Shown here piece by piece: positions 42,657-53,639 of a stretch of DNA of 64,000 nt (position 1 is its first letter; each line of letters starts with the position of its first letter). Below the pieces are notes generated by a model. The model did no database searches. It was not told the DNA's origin and worked only from the letters and a program-made list of their open reading frames with translations. The stretch covers positions 231,437,621 to 231,501,620 of the forward strand of contig NC_073693.1 in NCBI RefSeq assembly GCF_029784155.1, in the 5' to 3' direction. This stretch comes from Uranotaenia lowii (taxonomy: Eukaryota; Arthropoda; Insecta; Diptera; Culicidae). The translations under genes were made by a program, and so were the position numbers.

Positions 42657-42999
42657 TAAGGTTGCCAGATTGCTCGGTTTTATCCGGGTATGCCTGGATA
42701 TTTAAAACAAATTTTAGGAACAGTCTGGTCCGGTCCGGTTGCCTGGATTTCATAAGAAAGCCTGCATTTTGCACGTTTTTTTTCACTTTATTAGGCTAAT
42801 CACACAACGAAAACAAAAACGAAATTTTTTAAGAAAGTTTTATAAAATAACCATTAAGGGTTTTTGGAAACCTAAAATTTAATTTAAAATCTATCAATAA
42901 GTTTTGATGAAATTTTTTTAATTTGATTTTTGTTGGGTAGTTTCTGGGTTTTGACAAAATTTTCCCGAATATAGACAGGAATTTTGGTCGTCAATTTTC
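42657..42999. mobile_element. hAT MITE, TTGCCAGA family, copy 4 (right end missing)
   Basis: It starts TAAGGTTGCCAGATTGC, followed by CGGTTTTATCCGGGTATGCC, as in the copy at 10854, and continues through GACAGGAATTTTGGTCG. The right TIR and TSD are absent; the sequence passes into the 43000 repeat copy. Confidence 0.7.
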
Positions 43000-43358
43000 A
43001 AATCATGTTCATACATGATCGTTTCATCGGTGTTTATACAACTTTTCTATATTGTTTTGTGGTAATGATGTTGGAAAATTTCAAAAAAAGTATGTATATA
43101 TTTTTCTTGAAATTTTTCAACATCATGCCCACAAATTTTTTTTTTCGCAACGTATCTGACTTCAGCTTTTTCGGATACTAAGTGAAGTTGTTTTAAAGTA
43201 TTCTAGTATAAGTGGTTCTTCAACAGTCTTTTTTCCGATTCATGTTTTTCGGATTTTTTTTTCTTTGACGCTGAATAACGGAAAAATGAACTGTTAAAAC
43301 TGAATACCGCCTAGAACACAGATTTGAGTCACATCACGAAGTTTCCAAAAATATAAAT

Positions 43359-44102
43359 TGTTGTGGCCATGAAAAGCCATTGGTGGACTGTGGGTGCGGC
43401 GCTTGGCAAAACGACCACTGGTGGGACTCATTCCCCTCGTGGGAGTGAGCCTCTCCTAGACAACCCCTAGTGGCTGTCTCACCAGTGGAGGCAAGTCCTC
43501 GGACTGTACCTGGAGGCCAAGGCCGCGTCGATGTGAGCGCTTGGGAAAACAACCACTGATGGTCCGCTCCCCTCGTGGGATTGGACCTAAAGAGACAACC
43601 ACGCGTGGTTGTCCCATCAGTGGAGGCAGGTCTTCTTGACGCTGCCTGGCGGCCAAGGCTCGGGGGGGGGGTCTCGATCGCCTGGTTGACCGAGATCCAA
43701 AACTCTTTCAGATGGAAGGGCTCTGAAAAGAGCCGATTGTGGCAGCTGGACTCGGGAGCAAGGCGTCGGAACGAAGCAGCGAAGAAAGAAGGCACTATTT
43801 CTCAACTTATATACTATTTATTTTCTCTTCACTTCTATTTACAATTTTTATTTACACTTTTCACTTCCGCCGATCTTGACGGTTTGGCGGTTTAATAACG
43901 AATGACTCCTAGGCGCATAAAGAATGCGCCCTTAAATAGGCTGACGAGCAAGCACACAAGCACGTGCTCGCGCCATATGGAACAGCCTAGAACATTCCAT
44001 CTCGCTTCCAGTGAGAGCAGCCGTCGTGCTCTCTCGGTGTGGTACTCTCGCGTATATTCCTCGTTGCTCTTTCCCACTTCAGTCGACTGGTCGGACTGAA
44101 CA
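43359..44102 (-). mobile_element. Solo LTR of a retrotransposon, 744 bp
   Basis: On the minus strand it runs from TGTTCAGTCCGACC to GGCCACAACA (TG..CA ends) between perfect 5-bp direct repeats TAAAT (43354-43358 and 44103-44107). A TATA-like CCTATTTAAGG lies at about 43928-43938 and AATAAA signals near 43811 and 43842, giving U3-R-U5 order on the minus strand. No internal region or second LTR adjoins, so it is a solo LTR left by LTR-LTR recombination. 5-bp TSDs fit Gypsy, BEL/Pao or Copia; I cannot choose. G+C is far above the surroundings. Confidence 0.88.
43399..43675 (-). repeat. Two-copy 138-bp tandem repeat within the LTR
   Basis: GCGCTTGG(C/G)AAAAC, CCCCTCGTGGGA, CAGTGGAGGCA and GGAGGCCAAGG or GGCGGCCAAGG recur with a period of 138 bp (for example 43399 and 43537). 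Since 138 is 46 codons, a 153-codon minus-strand frame (43334-43795) crosses both copies in phase. I do not call it a gene, because it spans the LTR end. Confidence 0.75.
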
Positions 44103-44231
44103 TAAATGTTGTTCAAATCGGTTGAGAAACAATAGAGATATACTGGTTTTAGTTAGGAGTGTGAAATCAATCCTGGAATCTTAACGGATATAAATTTCAA
44201 GGACGGATGAGGGTAAATACAATACATACTA

Positions 44232-45145
44232 GGAGAAAGGTTTCCTAAATGGGCCTATCGGGTTAAATGACCCTACGGCCGTTTGACGAAATGGCTGACA
44301 AGACAACATATCTAATCAATGCATTTTGAGGGTGATACGCTTTGAACATAAGGCCAGGAAGAATTTTATGAATAAACCAACTCAAAAAAATTTAAAAATT
44401 CATACAAGGTTTTGATACCTTTTGATGTAATATTTTGACTTTTGAAAATTATACGTAAAGAAGCTCAAAACAAAAAGTTGGGTGGTTTTTGTTTCTTATT
44501 CAAATGAACCTTATAAGTAAAACAAATTTAAGCTTTTTTGATGGTTTCATAATGATGGGAAAGTGGAATAAGAGAGTGTTTTTGTATGCCCCCATCATGT
44601 TTGTAAAATGCCGCTACCCTAAAATAACAGGTTAAATTGAATAAATATATGAATTTAATCATTAAAACTTCAAATCTAAGCTCTAATTAAGATCCTAAGA
44701 GCAAATCGAAGATCTCTAAACAGATTTGATAAAATTTATCTTAGGAATGAAATTCCTCCATATGATGGCAACCCTAAATTTTGTTTATTCCATAAAGTTA
44801 TAAAAGACATAGATTTTTATAAAACTTCAGCTTTGTCGTGTGGAAGTTATCAGTTTCTAGCATTTCCAATAAAATTATACGGAAGTTTTGCCAAAAAACA
44901 AAAATTTTACCTAAAACAAAATTAGGCGCGTTAAGCCCGCACTGTTTGAGGTTCGGCAATTTTGACAACAGTCTTAATAAAATCAATTTCTCAAAAACGG
45001 AATCAGATTTCAACAAAAAAAATTACTCCAATGTATAGAAAACAGATGTCTGCTCATGTGTATATAGTTTTTGTAAACATATTCGATGTAATATTTGATT
45101 AAATCAGTATTCCGCTTAATAGGCGCATATAGCCCGCTCCTCCCC
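44232..45145. mobile_element. TA MITE with GGAG..GGGC ends
   Basis: The left GGAGAAAGG..ATGGGCCTAT and the inverse of the right, GGGGAGGAGCGGGCTATATG, are flanked by TA (44230-44231 and 45146-45147). Inside are AAGCCCGC and GGGTTAAATGACCC words like those of other TA MITEs in this window. TIR identity is only moderate. The overlapping frames 44798-45038 on both strands are shadows. Confidence 0.5.
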
Positions 45146-45147
45146 TA

Positions 45148-47760
45148 CAGTAATTTGTTGCATTATGAAATCAAAATAAAAAAATTTGCACTAACATATG
45201 AAGGTCTGAAATTTTCATTTTAAACTTGAAGATTGCTCTATCATGCTGTTTAAAGAATCAATAATTTATTTTCTCTCTGAAGCCACTGCAAAATGAAATG
45301 ATTCAGGGTCATAAAATTCAGGAAAAAATCAAACTGTATTTATTTTATAATAAGAATGTAATTATTTCACAGATATTTACAGTTCAGTTCTAGGTAAGCA
45401 CATTTTAAAGTTTCGCTATGCTTCAACTGTGGGAAGGTGAAAAGATATCACGAGATAATCGAAACAAATTATCTATATTATTTTTGACTTCGAACCGTTT
45501 CCTTTTTCCTTACATTAATTGAAAATTTAAAAAAGTTTCTAATAATCAATTTAAAAGAATCAGCTTGAATCCGAAAAAAGGTAAACATTGAATTACAGTT
45601 AAAGCAATACTTCATTTTGTGGAAGATAACTGGTTTACAAACTGTATTAAGGGATGAAAACTCTGTTTTCTCTCTCTCAACATTACCCAATAAAAACACA
45701 GCAGTATGCAATGAAAACTTCCAAACAGTAGGACACCTAATGAAATTTTCCGACCATCATTGGTCGTCGCCTAAACTTCTAGTTTGTTTTATATTCGGTT
45801 TTTATTTCTGTTTTGCACAACGTAAAAGTTCAGCTGGTTTTAAATCCGATTTCATCATCAGCTGTGTTGGAAACAGGTCTACCTTGTGCGTATAAGCGGA
45901 GGAAGACTTCGTTTTTTTCTGCTTCAACCTGTTAATATTTTTTTCTCATTCCCTAGAGTAGAAATATGATCCCATGTACCAACTGCTCTGCGGATGAAGC
46001 ACTTCCAGGAATCGGTACTGGTACAGGTGCTGCTAGAGCTTTACGACGATTCCATCCTGGTTCCGCCCTGGTGAGGTTTTGTGTGTTTGCAGCAGCGTAA
46101 ATGAAAAACATTCACAAGTAAGTAAGCTTCTTTCGAGGCGAAGAGCGAAACTGGAAAACCTTTCAAAACCTTTCGTGGAAGGAATTAAAATGCAATTAAT
46201 TGATTCTGGAAATATGGTTCATGTGCGTGTTAATTTTTTTTTCAGTTTTCATTTTAAAGCTTATTTTGAGTTACCAATGAAGCGCGGTTTTTATCCTGAA
46301 AAATCAGCAAAACCCCTTTTTAGATCAAGCATGTAAAATTTGGAGCGAAAATTTCAGGTTTTATCAACATACACAAATAACACTCGACGTATTACAGGAC
46401 ACGTTATTTGTGTAGTTAAAAGTTCTTACGTTGGCACAACCCACTAAAATGAGTTAATCAACATACATGAGTAAAAATGTTTGTCTGTCCGTCTGACTGT
46501 CTGTGCCCTCAAGATTCGGATGAAAACATGCTCCGTTCATGTTCGATAAGAGCATTTAAAGTCCTGACGAATAACAATTGTGTTAGTCAATTGTTTGGGC
46601 CAGATTTAAAATAGAAATAAAAATACTAACTTATCTTAAGCTCTTGCGACAGATAAGATGTGAAATTTAGTTCGAATCAAGGCCGTGCGTTTATGAAACT
46701 AACATTTTGAAACTTAAAAACCGTACCTCGTCTTTAGAGTTGGTTTCCATTGAGAAGTGAAACTAAACATGTTCAAAACATGAAACAAACTATTTAAAGT
46801 ATTCAGTATTCATGCATCAAATACTAGTTTAATACTTCCACAAGCTAGTAGTTGGTACCCAAGTGGAAGGTATTTACTACTCACGATAATCAACAGAATA
46901 AGAAAAAATTACATTACATTATTCAGAATAGAAGAAAAGTGAAAGGCCTTATTCCAGCATGTTGTCCAAACAAACGGTAACATTGTACCTCTCTTTAAAT
47001 ATGGAAGAAAACGTTTTTTTTTTTAATTTTCAGGCTGATATGAAATATTCTTCAAGAAACGAATGTCTGACTCAATTTTATTTTAATTAATTCACATTTT
47101 AATTTTGAATTCTGTGAAAAAAGTTATGAAAGTTTTTATTTAGTTTACTTTTTCCCATTTTGAATATAACGAACTTTGAAAAAGTTTTAAACCAAATTGA
47201 ATTTTAATTTTTTTTATGACAAAAATAATGCTAAAATCAATGTTTAAATGAAATACAAACCTTCTTCTATCTTCCTTCAGTAATGTTGAAAATACATATT
47301 TGCAATGATATCCTTTCAAATTTTCAAAGACAGATAAATTCAACTTTTTTAAATCATGGAATCTCTAAAATACGAGTATCCAAGCAAAATATTTATGAAT
47401 TATGGTAAAACAATCAGAAATTGTTTTTATCTTTTATTGTTTTCATTCAAATCTGCTTCATTTGTAAACATATTTATGTTGTTCCCTTGAGATATCAATT
47501 AAATTCTTATAATAAATTCTTATAATGATAAGACAGTTTTATTGAGAAAACTTGTTAAAAAAAACTAATCTTTTAATAAATCTAAATTTAGAAAAAGAAA
47601 AACATTGTTTCAACCTTCTGCTCCTTCCATCCAGGACTCATTATTTCAATTGAAGGTGAAAAAATATTCTAAGCTATAAATTTTGAACTTTAAAATCTGC
47701 TCTTGGTAATCTTACAACGGTTCCCTTTTTTCAAACATTCTTTTTTCAATCACTACTAAA
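45148..47760. other. Unique DNA with one exon-like segment
   Basis: Mostly AT-rich; 45600-46100 is less so. A TTTGTCTGTCCGTCTGACTGTCTG run is at about 46481-46504. Apart from 45957-46070, I see no splice-bounded frame. Confidence 0.4.
45957..46070 (+). other. Exon-like 38-codon segment with splice-like borders
   Basis: TTTTTTCTCATTCCCTAG, a good polypyrimidine tract and acceptor, precedes 45957. CCCTG|GTGAGG, a donor-like site, follows 46070. The 114 bp between are open in the plus frame that contains MIPCTNCSADEALPGIGTG (ATG at 45966) and have a G+C content well above the flanks. The minus strand is open too, so strand is not certain. The protein is not recognised. It could be a small host exon, perhaps with the start codon. 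Confidence 0.3.
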
Positions 47761-47763
47761 ATA

Positions 47764-48693
47764 TAATGCGCAAAAGGGTGGCCCAAAACTGTACTATGTC
47801 TGGGATTTTGGGGGCTCAAGCTTCAAATGATAGCTAAGGGTATAAGAAACAAACTTTTGTAAGGCAGCGACTCAGAAAAATGATGTTTAGAGGTCGCACT
47901 GGTTCGATTTATGGAAAAATTCCATTTTTTCGACATTTTTTCCTAATAAAATTTTCAGATCTTGAAAAAGTTTTAAACATTTGACTCTAATATTTTTTTT
48001 TTTTTATAATGTAAGTTTTAAACTAAAAATTTTTTGGGGCTGTTTTGGACTCTCAATTTGTACGTATGATTTTTTAAAGTACGCAATACTATGAATTCTG
48101 GTAAAAAAAAAAAAATTAAAACTAACATAAAAGTGTACTTTGGACTAATATTTTTAATCAACATTGAATTCAAAAGATGCGCGAGGTAATGATGTGCAAC
48201 TTTGTAGAAGAAAGTGTATAACTATGACTTGTCATTCCAAAGTAATTCAAGTTTCACTGTGGAAAAAAAGTCACAATTTTCAAATTTTTGCTAAACATCT
48301 AAACATTGCTTTATATTATGCTGTGGATGAGTTTCGAGCAATCCAAACTTCTGATATCAAACTTTTTCATGCTTTTATCGATCCTTGAATCAGTCTTAAC
48401 AAGCATGACTAGTTTCTAGATTTTAATTTTAAATTTATTTAGTTTTTGTAGCCATAACACATTCATCAAACCGTCACCCAAGTATGGGTAACACGACCTT
48501 CAATCAATAAAAAATTTAGAAACTTGGAATGGTTTTTTTCTGGTGATTTAAGGATCGATAAAAGGATGAAAAAATCTGATATCAGGAGTTTATTTGGTTC
48601 TTAGATTGCTCGAAACTCATCCACAGCATAATACATCATTTTTGTTTGAGCCCCCAAAATTTCAGACATAGTAAAATTTTGGGCCACGCAATG
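47764..48693. mobile_element. Foldback element with GTGGCCCAAAA ends
   Basis: The left GTGGCCCAAAACTGTACTAT and inverse right GTGGCCCAAAATTTTACTAT are followed on both sides by GTCTG and TTTTGGGGGCTCAA. A second inverted pair, GGATGAGTTTCGAGCAATC (48326-48345) and its inverse (48600-48625), extends to the GATCCTT/AAGGATC words. The right arm thus matches two separate left-hand blocks, implying a deletion in the right arm. Exact ends and TSD are unclear. Confidence 0.65.
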
Positions 48694-49960
48694 ATAACTT
48701 ATTTAGCATGGCTCTTTCAATATTAACATCAAAACATGGAATTCCTTATTTTGATTTTTTTCAGTTTCTAGGTTATCATTCAGGAAACTAAATTTCCAGG
48801 TTTGTCATTCTAAGCTTTCAATGATGAATTGGACGTATTATTTTATAAATATGTATGTGAAGTTCCATGTACCATGTTCCCTCTCGTTCTCTAAGAAATT
48901 TCGAGCCGCTAACAATCATGGAAGAAATGAACTTTATAACCCATTTGATATCTCTTGTAGATTGTTCAACCAAGTGTATGTTTGTTTTGATTTTAATATA
49001 AGTAAGGTTAATTTTAAGCGTATTTTTAGTAAACAGTCTATATGATATCCATCCAATTTTTAAAACGGTTTTATTGTAACATAATAAATGCTTAATTTAT
49101 TGTGTGTTTAAAAAAAGCCCTGAAAGTTTTGTTAAAACCTTAATAAAGCACTATCTAAACAGTTGCAAAGTTGCAAAAATATTGTTAAAGCTTCAATAAA
49201 ACACATACTTTACTGTTTCTATAAGGGCCTTGGTACCTGTTTTAATGAAGTACTCGAAGCACTCAATAAAACTAACATTCAAGCCAAGTTGAAAATTTTT
49301 TTTATTAGAACAGTGGATGTAGGCATGTAAAACTAAATTACAGATGATTTGACAATCGAGAAGAACGTATACACGCTTAAACTTTTTTACCTCTTTTTGA
49401 GATAGCATAAACTGTTTTGAAAGGATCTTGAGTGATGGCTTAAAAATAATATAAATTAACACAGCTATATTCATCTGTCACAGTTAAATTCATCATTAAT
49501 CACTCAATTCTTAGGGTTCGAATATGAGCACACTGTGAATAATCGTTTTTTTATGATTCGATAAGAATAAAAGTATTAGACAATTAATTTGTTATTGATT
49601 GAATAACATTTATTAGAAATTCTAAGTTAAATAAAATCTTAAAACGACAGTATCCATAGACTATCAAATGCAATTTAATCCAGTGCAAATTGAGTTCAGT
49701 CCTGAAAACATAGTCCTCAGATAAGGCTTCATTCAATGCCGAATAAAGTGTTTGTTTAACCTATCAATCTCTATCTCTTACTGCGAAGTTAATCTATATT
49801 TTCGCCATCCAATCCAGAGTTAACAAAATTCTTCCCGGATAATCCGCCCTTGAAAATTTCTAGAAGACTGCAGCCAGCGGCTTCTCTTGAGCATAGACGG
49901 AGAAATGGAGCTTCATAACAAGCAAAAATTTTCATTCTTAGCTTTCATCAGTCTCAACAT
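48694..49960. other. AT-rich DNA; AATAAAAC words but no gene
   Basis: TTTTATTG or CAATAAAAC words recur near 49069, 49142, 49195 and 49264. No domain was recognised in the short frames here. Confidence 0.35.
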
Positions 49961-49962
49961 TA

Positions 49963-50854
49963 GACTGGCCCATAACAAAAAAAACCGTTGTATTCCACGC
50001 GGCATCCCCCAGGATTGGTGCATTTAGGTGAAAAAATGACTTTACGAAAGTTTCAGATCATTTGGCACCAGCTGGCGCAAAGGACTTGAAATTTGTATGG
50101 AAATTTTTGGCAAAATGTACGAAAAATTTACATACTTTCACTCTGTGTGTTCTAAAATATGTTTCCAGTATGCTAGAAAGGTCAGAATTTCAGAAATTGT
50201 AGTTCAAACAATGACAAACAAGTTTGTAGAAGGTTGTGACGCGATACGAGTTAACTGTGATGAGTTATCCGAAATTGAAAGTGTGATTTTTTTCGCATTT
50301 CATTGATATATCGTGAACGGTGTATGGGCTAATAATCGCACTAACTTCACTTGATCGCATCGTTACACAATGAAAATAATAAATAAAAAGTTTGTGTCCT
50401 CAGCAAAGTTGCGAAAAAAGCTTAGACAAACATTATTGTGGGGCATTTAGACCTTCATGCATTCACAAATTTTCTATCTGTTATTCTCATTGTGTGACAA
50501 TGCGATCAAAAAATCACACATTCAATTGCAAATAACTCATCATAGTCAACTCGTATCGCATCATAATCTTCTACAAACTTGTTTGTCATGGTTTGAACTA
50601 CAATTTCTAAAATTCTGAGCATTCTAGCATACTGAAAACATATTTTAGTGCACACAGAGTGAAAATATGTCGATTTTTCATACATTTTGCAGAAAATTTC
50701 CATATAAATTTCAAGTTCTTTGCGCCAGCTCGTGCTTCTGCCAAATGATCTGAAACTTTCGTAAAGTCATTTTTTCACCTAAGTGCACCAATCTAGGGGG
50801 CGCCGCGTTGAAAAAAATGTTGTAAAAATCATTCCATACAAATTTGGGCCAGTC
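49963..50854. mobile_element. TA foldback element with GACTGGCCCA ends; mirrored frames in both arms
   Basis: The ends GACTGGCCCA are perfect inverses flanked by TA (49961-49962 and 50855-50856). The arms (about 49963-50290 and 50500-50854) are inverted copies around a ~200-bp loop. Each arm contains an open frame, 50097-50306 (+, 69 codons) and 50506-50703 (-, 65 codons), sharing KICFQYAR, VVQTMTNKFVE and DAIRV, with most differences being substitutions. This may be a trace of a coding ancestor or a by-product of the repeat. Tc1/mariner-type mobilisation fits the TA target. Confidence 0.8.
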
Positions 50855-50856
50855 TA

Positions 50857-52380
50857 CTCAACAAGTTTCAGATGATATAGTCAGAATGATGACCACTAGC
50901 ATTGGCCGATTATTGAAAATTACGATTTGTTCAAAGAGTAACGCAGTTCTAATTATCGTAATAACTATTATATGCTGCATTATATGCGATATGCTGCATA
51001 CTATTAATAATAGCGTTTCCTAAACCGTTAGCATGCTGTTTGCAGAAAAGTTTTCCTATACAACCGCTTTAATAGTTTTTAACTGTTACATAACCTTACA
51101 ACATATTCAAAATACAATCATTTCGGAATTCACGATTCAGGCAATGTATTTTACAATTTCTATAATCGTTTGCAAAACGTTGTTTCACGCTTCATCAAAT
51201 CGTCGTTTGACGGTTTAAGAAATGGTTTGGTTATAATCCTCATTTATGCGGGTTGTTATGGAGCTTTAAGGCCAGGCTTTTGATGACAAAGAATGATCTA
51301 TTCCAAAACAGTCTGAGGTTATAAGGTAACAATACCTCCTTTTTACATATTTAAAGATAATTGATCATCCTCATAGTCAAAATAAAATAAAATAAAATAA
51401 ATAGTTACGTGAATGCCTTTTGTGGAAAAACCAATCGAAATGTTCTCATTTGTTGCGACAAACTTCTCTTACTTAAAAATGGACAAATCCATCATGAGCG
51501 TGTGTTTTGTTTAGAGAAACGTCAAACGAAGCTGTGATTCAAGGTCTGTTAAAACTATTTGAAAACTGTTCATTGAAATTATTTTTCTACAACATTTTTC
51601 CAAATGGTATAAAACAATTCTAAAATTGTTTTACAAGTGCTTTAAGATTTTCAATATTAACTTACTAAACGCCATGTTCATTGTGAAATTCAATCGAAAT
51701 TACTAAAGCCATCTTGCTGAAAATAATGTTACAATACTAAAAACTTAACATTTTCAACAAGTTTGATAATGTTTGCAGTATTATTTGCTGTATAAGTAAT
51801 GAATTTCAAAGCAAAACAGAAATTGCATCATTTGAACTAATTAATATGTTCCTTAAGTTTATTCTTTTTTAATTCAAAATTAATAAAATGTGCTCAACCA
51901 TGATTATCTTTGAGGCGCGCTTATGTTTTGATACTATTTCGTTTATATTTCACCAGAAATCTGGAAAGAAGTTTCATCCTAAGATATATTAAAAATAAAA
52001 TTGATATTTTTTTTTAAATAATTTAAATGGAATCTTCACCAATCACCAGATGCTTGGGAGAGTGATAACACGAGAAAAAAAACACGGAACAGAACGCTCC
52101 CACAGTAAAATTTCTATCAGGATTCCATGACGTACATTTTAAAGAGCTGTTTTAGAGAGCTCTGAAGGGTTTCTTGAAGCTATGTCTATAAGGTAGAATA
52201 AAACTATTCTGTTTGATGTTTTATTATAGCTTCTAGAATAAGCTCTAAAGACGTTAATAAAACATGGCCATATGTTAGCTTTAAAGAAGTTGTGCTAAAG
52301 CATAGAATGCGCTTTGGTTAATAAAGTAGCTTTATGAAATAGTCTTAAGCGATCTGTGATGATTGTCACAAAACTAAAAT
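50857..52380. other. AT-rich DNA with a small possible MITE
   Basis: TTTCCTAAACCGT at 51016 and its inverse ACGGTTTAAGAAA ending at 51222 may bound a ~207-bp MITE, but no TSD was found. An (AAAAT)n-like run lies at 51379-51400. Near 52190-52330, ATAAAAC and AATAAAG words recur, like those at 49.1 and 62.8 kb. Confidence 0.35.
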
Positions 52381-52410
52381 TGTTACTACATCAACTTTTG
52401 GAAAAATTTA

Positions 52411-52720
52411 TGAGCTCTTTTCTCTGCTTCTTCGAGTTTCTGTTTTATATATAAGAACTCTATTTTTATTTTTGAGTCTTCTGTTAATTCATCGAAATCA
52501 TCTCATGTCATTAATTTGCATTCGGCGAGTTTCTGTCTTTTCTATCGGAACTCTCATTTAAGTCGTCAGTCCATTGATCAGTCGATTAATTTTCTCGAGT
52601 TTCTGTCTTTCCAATCAGAACTTTTGTCTCAGTCGAACGTCTTATAACCGGAGACATTAAATGAGCTTTTCTTTGCTCTGCTTTCGAGTTTCTGCCTTCT
52701 CTATCAGAATCCTTTTAACC
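52411..52720. repeat. Four-unit degenerate repeat of GAGTTTC-GAACTC hairpins
   Basis: CGAGTTTCTG starts four units at about 52433, 52526, 52596 and 52685. In each it is followed after ~17 bases by GAACTC or a variant (GGAACTC, AGAACTT, AGAATCC), so each unit can fold into a short stem-loop. A GAGCT(C)TTTTCT..TGCT lead precedes the first and fourth. Spacing is irregular, 70-93 bp. The function is unknown. Confidence 0.6.
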
Positions 52721-53639
52721 TTTTTTTGAACTATCCATTTATTTCACAATATGTCAGTTCTTTACTGAAGATACTACTGTCAACAGTTTGCAAAACGGAA
52801 GTTCTAAATTCTAAATGATGAGTGTTGCAAAATAAAGCATTCAGATTCTTTCCGTAGCATTCTATTATTGGAAAAGTTTTGTTCTATAGATTCTTTGGCG
52901 TTTTTCGCTTTTACACTAAGTTTTAGAACGGAAAATCATTTTTAATCAAATTTAATATAGGTTCGGCAAAACAAGCCACGATAGGTGTTCACCAGTTTTA
53001 TGAAGAAATAATGTATCAGACTAAGCCATCAAGGTTGAACTATCATTCTCCTTCTTCAATCTGATTCATTTTTCCAATTTAGATCGTGTAAATTTTAAGT
53101 ATTATACAAAGCACTTTTTATTGGCTTCGATTACTCTCAGAATACTCTAAACTTTTCCCGGGGTTTTTTAATTCCCAGAAATTCCTGATCGGAAAATCTC
53201 GGGTAAGACACTCGCCGTGCAACATATTTTGCGAGCAGAAACTCATGTTTTTAAAGTTTTTTTTATGTATACATTGTGTGAGAAAAAATATCATAGAAAA
53301 AAATCAGTCACCAAAACCCCCTCCATGAGGAGGCTCTTCTAACGACTGTTTCCGATAGTGAGCCTATGCGGCGGCATCTGAAACTATGCTCAATAAATTT
53401 TTAGGAAATTTTCGCTAGGGGAAATGGTTCTTGGTATGGTTTGCTTGTGAAAACTGTCTAAATAATCCCATGTACGGCGTTGATGGATTAGCATCAATCC
53501 AAGTTTGGAATGATCAATATTTGAGTTTCTGAAAAAAAAATAGTTTAGATATTTTTTCAACTTATATCAGCTGTCCATTGACTTATCGTTTAACAAATTG
53601 TTTAAAACACAAGTATAAAAAAGACTTTCATAACCACGC
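52721..53639. other. AT-rich DNA, nothing seen
   Basis: No frames or repeats of note. A CCCCCTCCATGAGGAGG hairpin-like word stands near 53319. Confidence 0.4.

Larger units (their letters stand above)
43000..44215. mobile_element. GGAGTGT..ACACTCC family, copy 3, split by a solo LTR
   Basis: The left part (43000-43358) contains a long hairpin at 43068-43126 (ATGTTG..AAATTTCAA paired with TTGAAATTTTTCAACAT) and the inverse of the 40058-40140 block. The right part (44108-44215) has AATCGGTTGAGAAACAA, AGGAGTGTGAAAT and GGACGGATGAG, all shared with copy 1. The LTR at 43359-44102 separates the two. Confidence 0.6.

Noticed and set aside
43334..43795. 153-codon minus-strand frame as a gag-like gene
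   Set aside because: It crosses the LTR boundary and TSD, and its internal repeat is explained by the 138-bp duplication.
51016..51222. A ~207-bp MITE with TTTCYTAAACCGT ends
   Set aside because: The 13-bp inverted ends are present, but no TSD or second copy was found, so it is mentioned only in the region entry.
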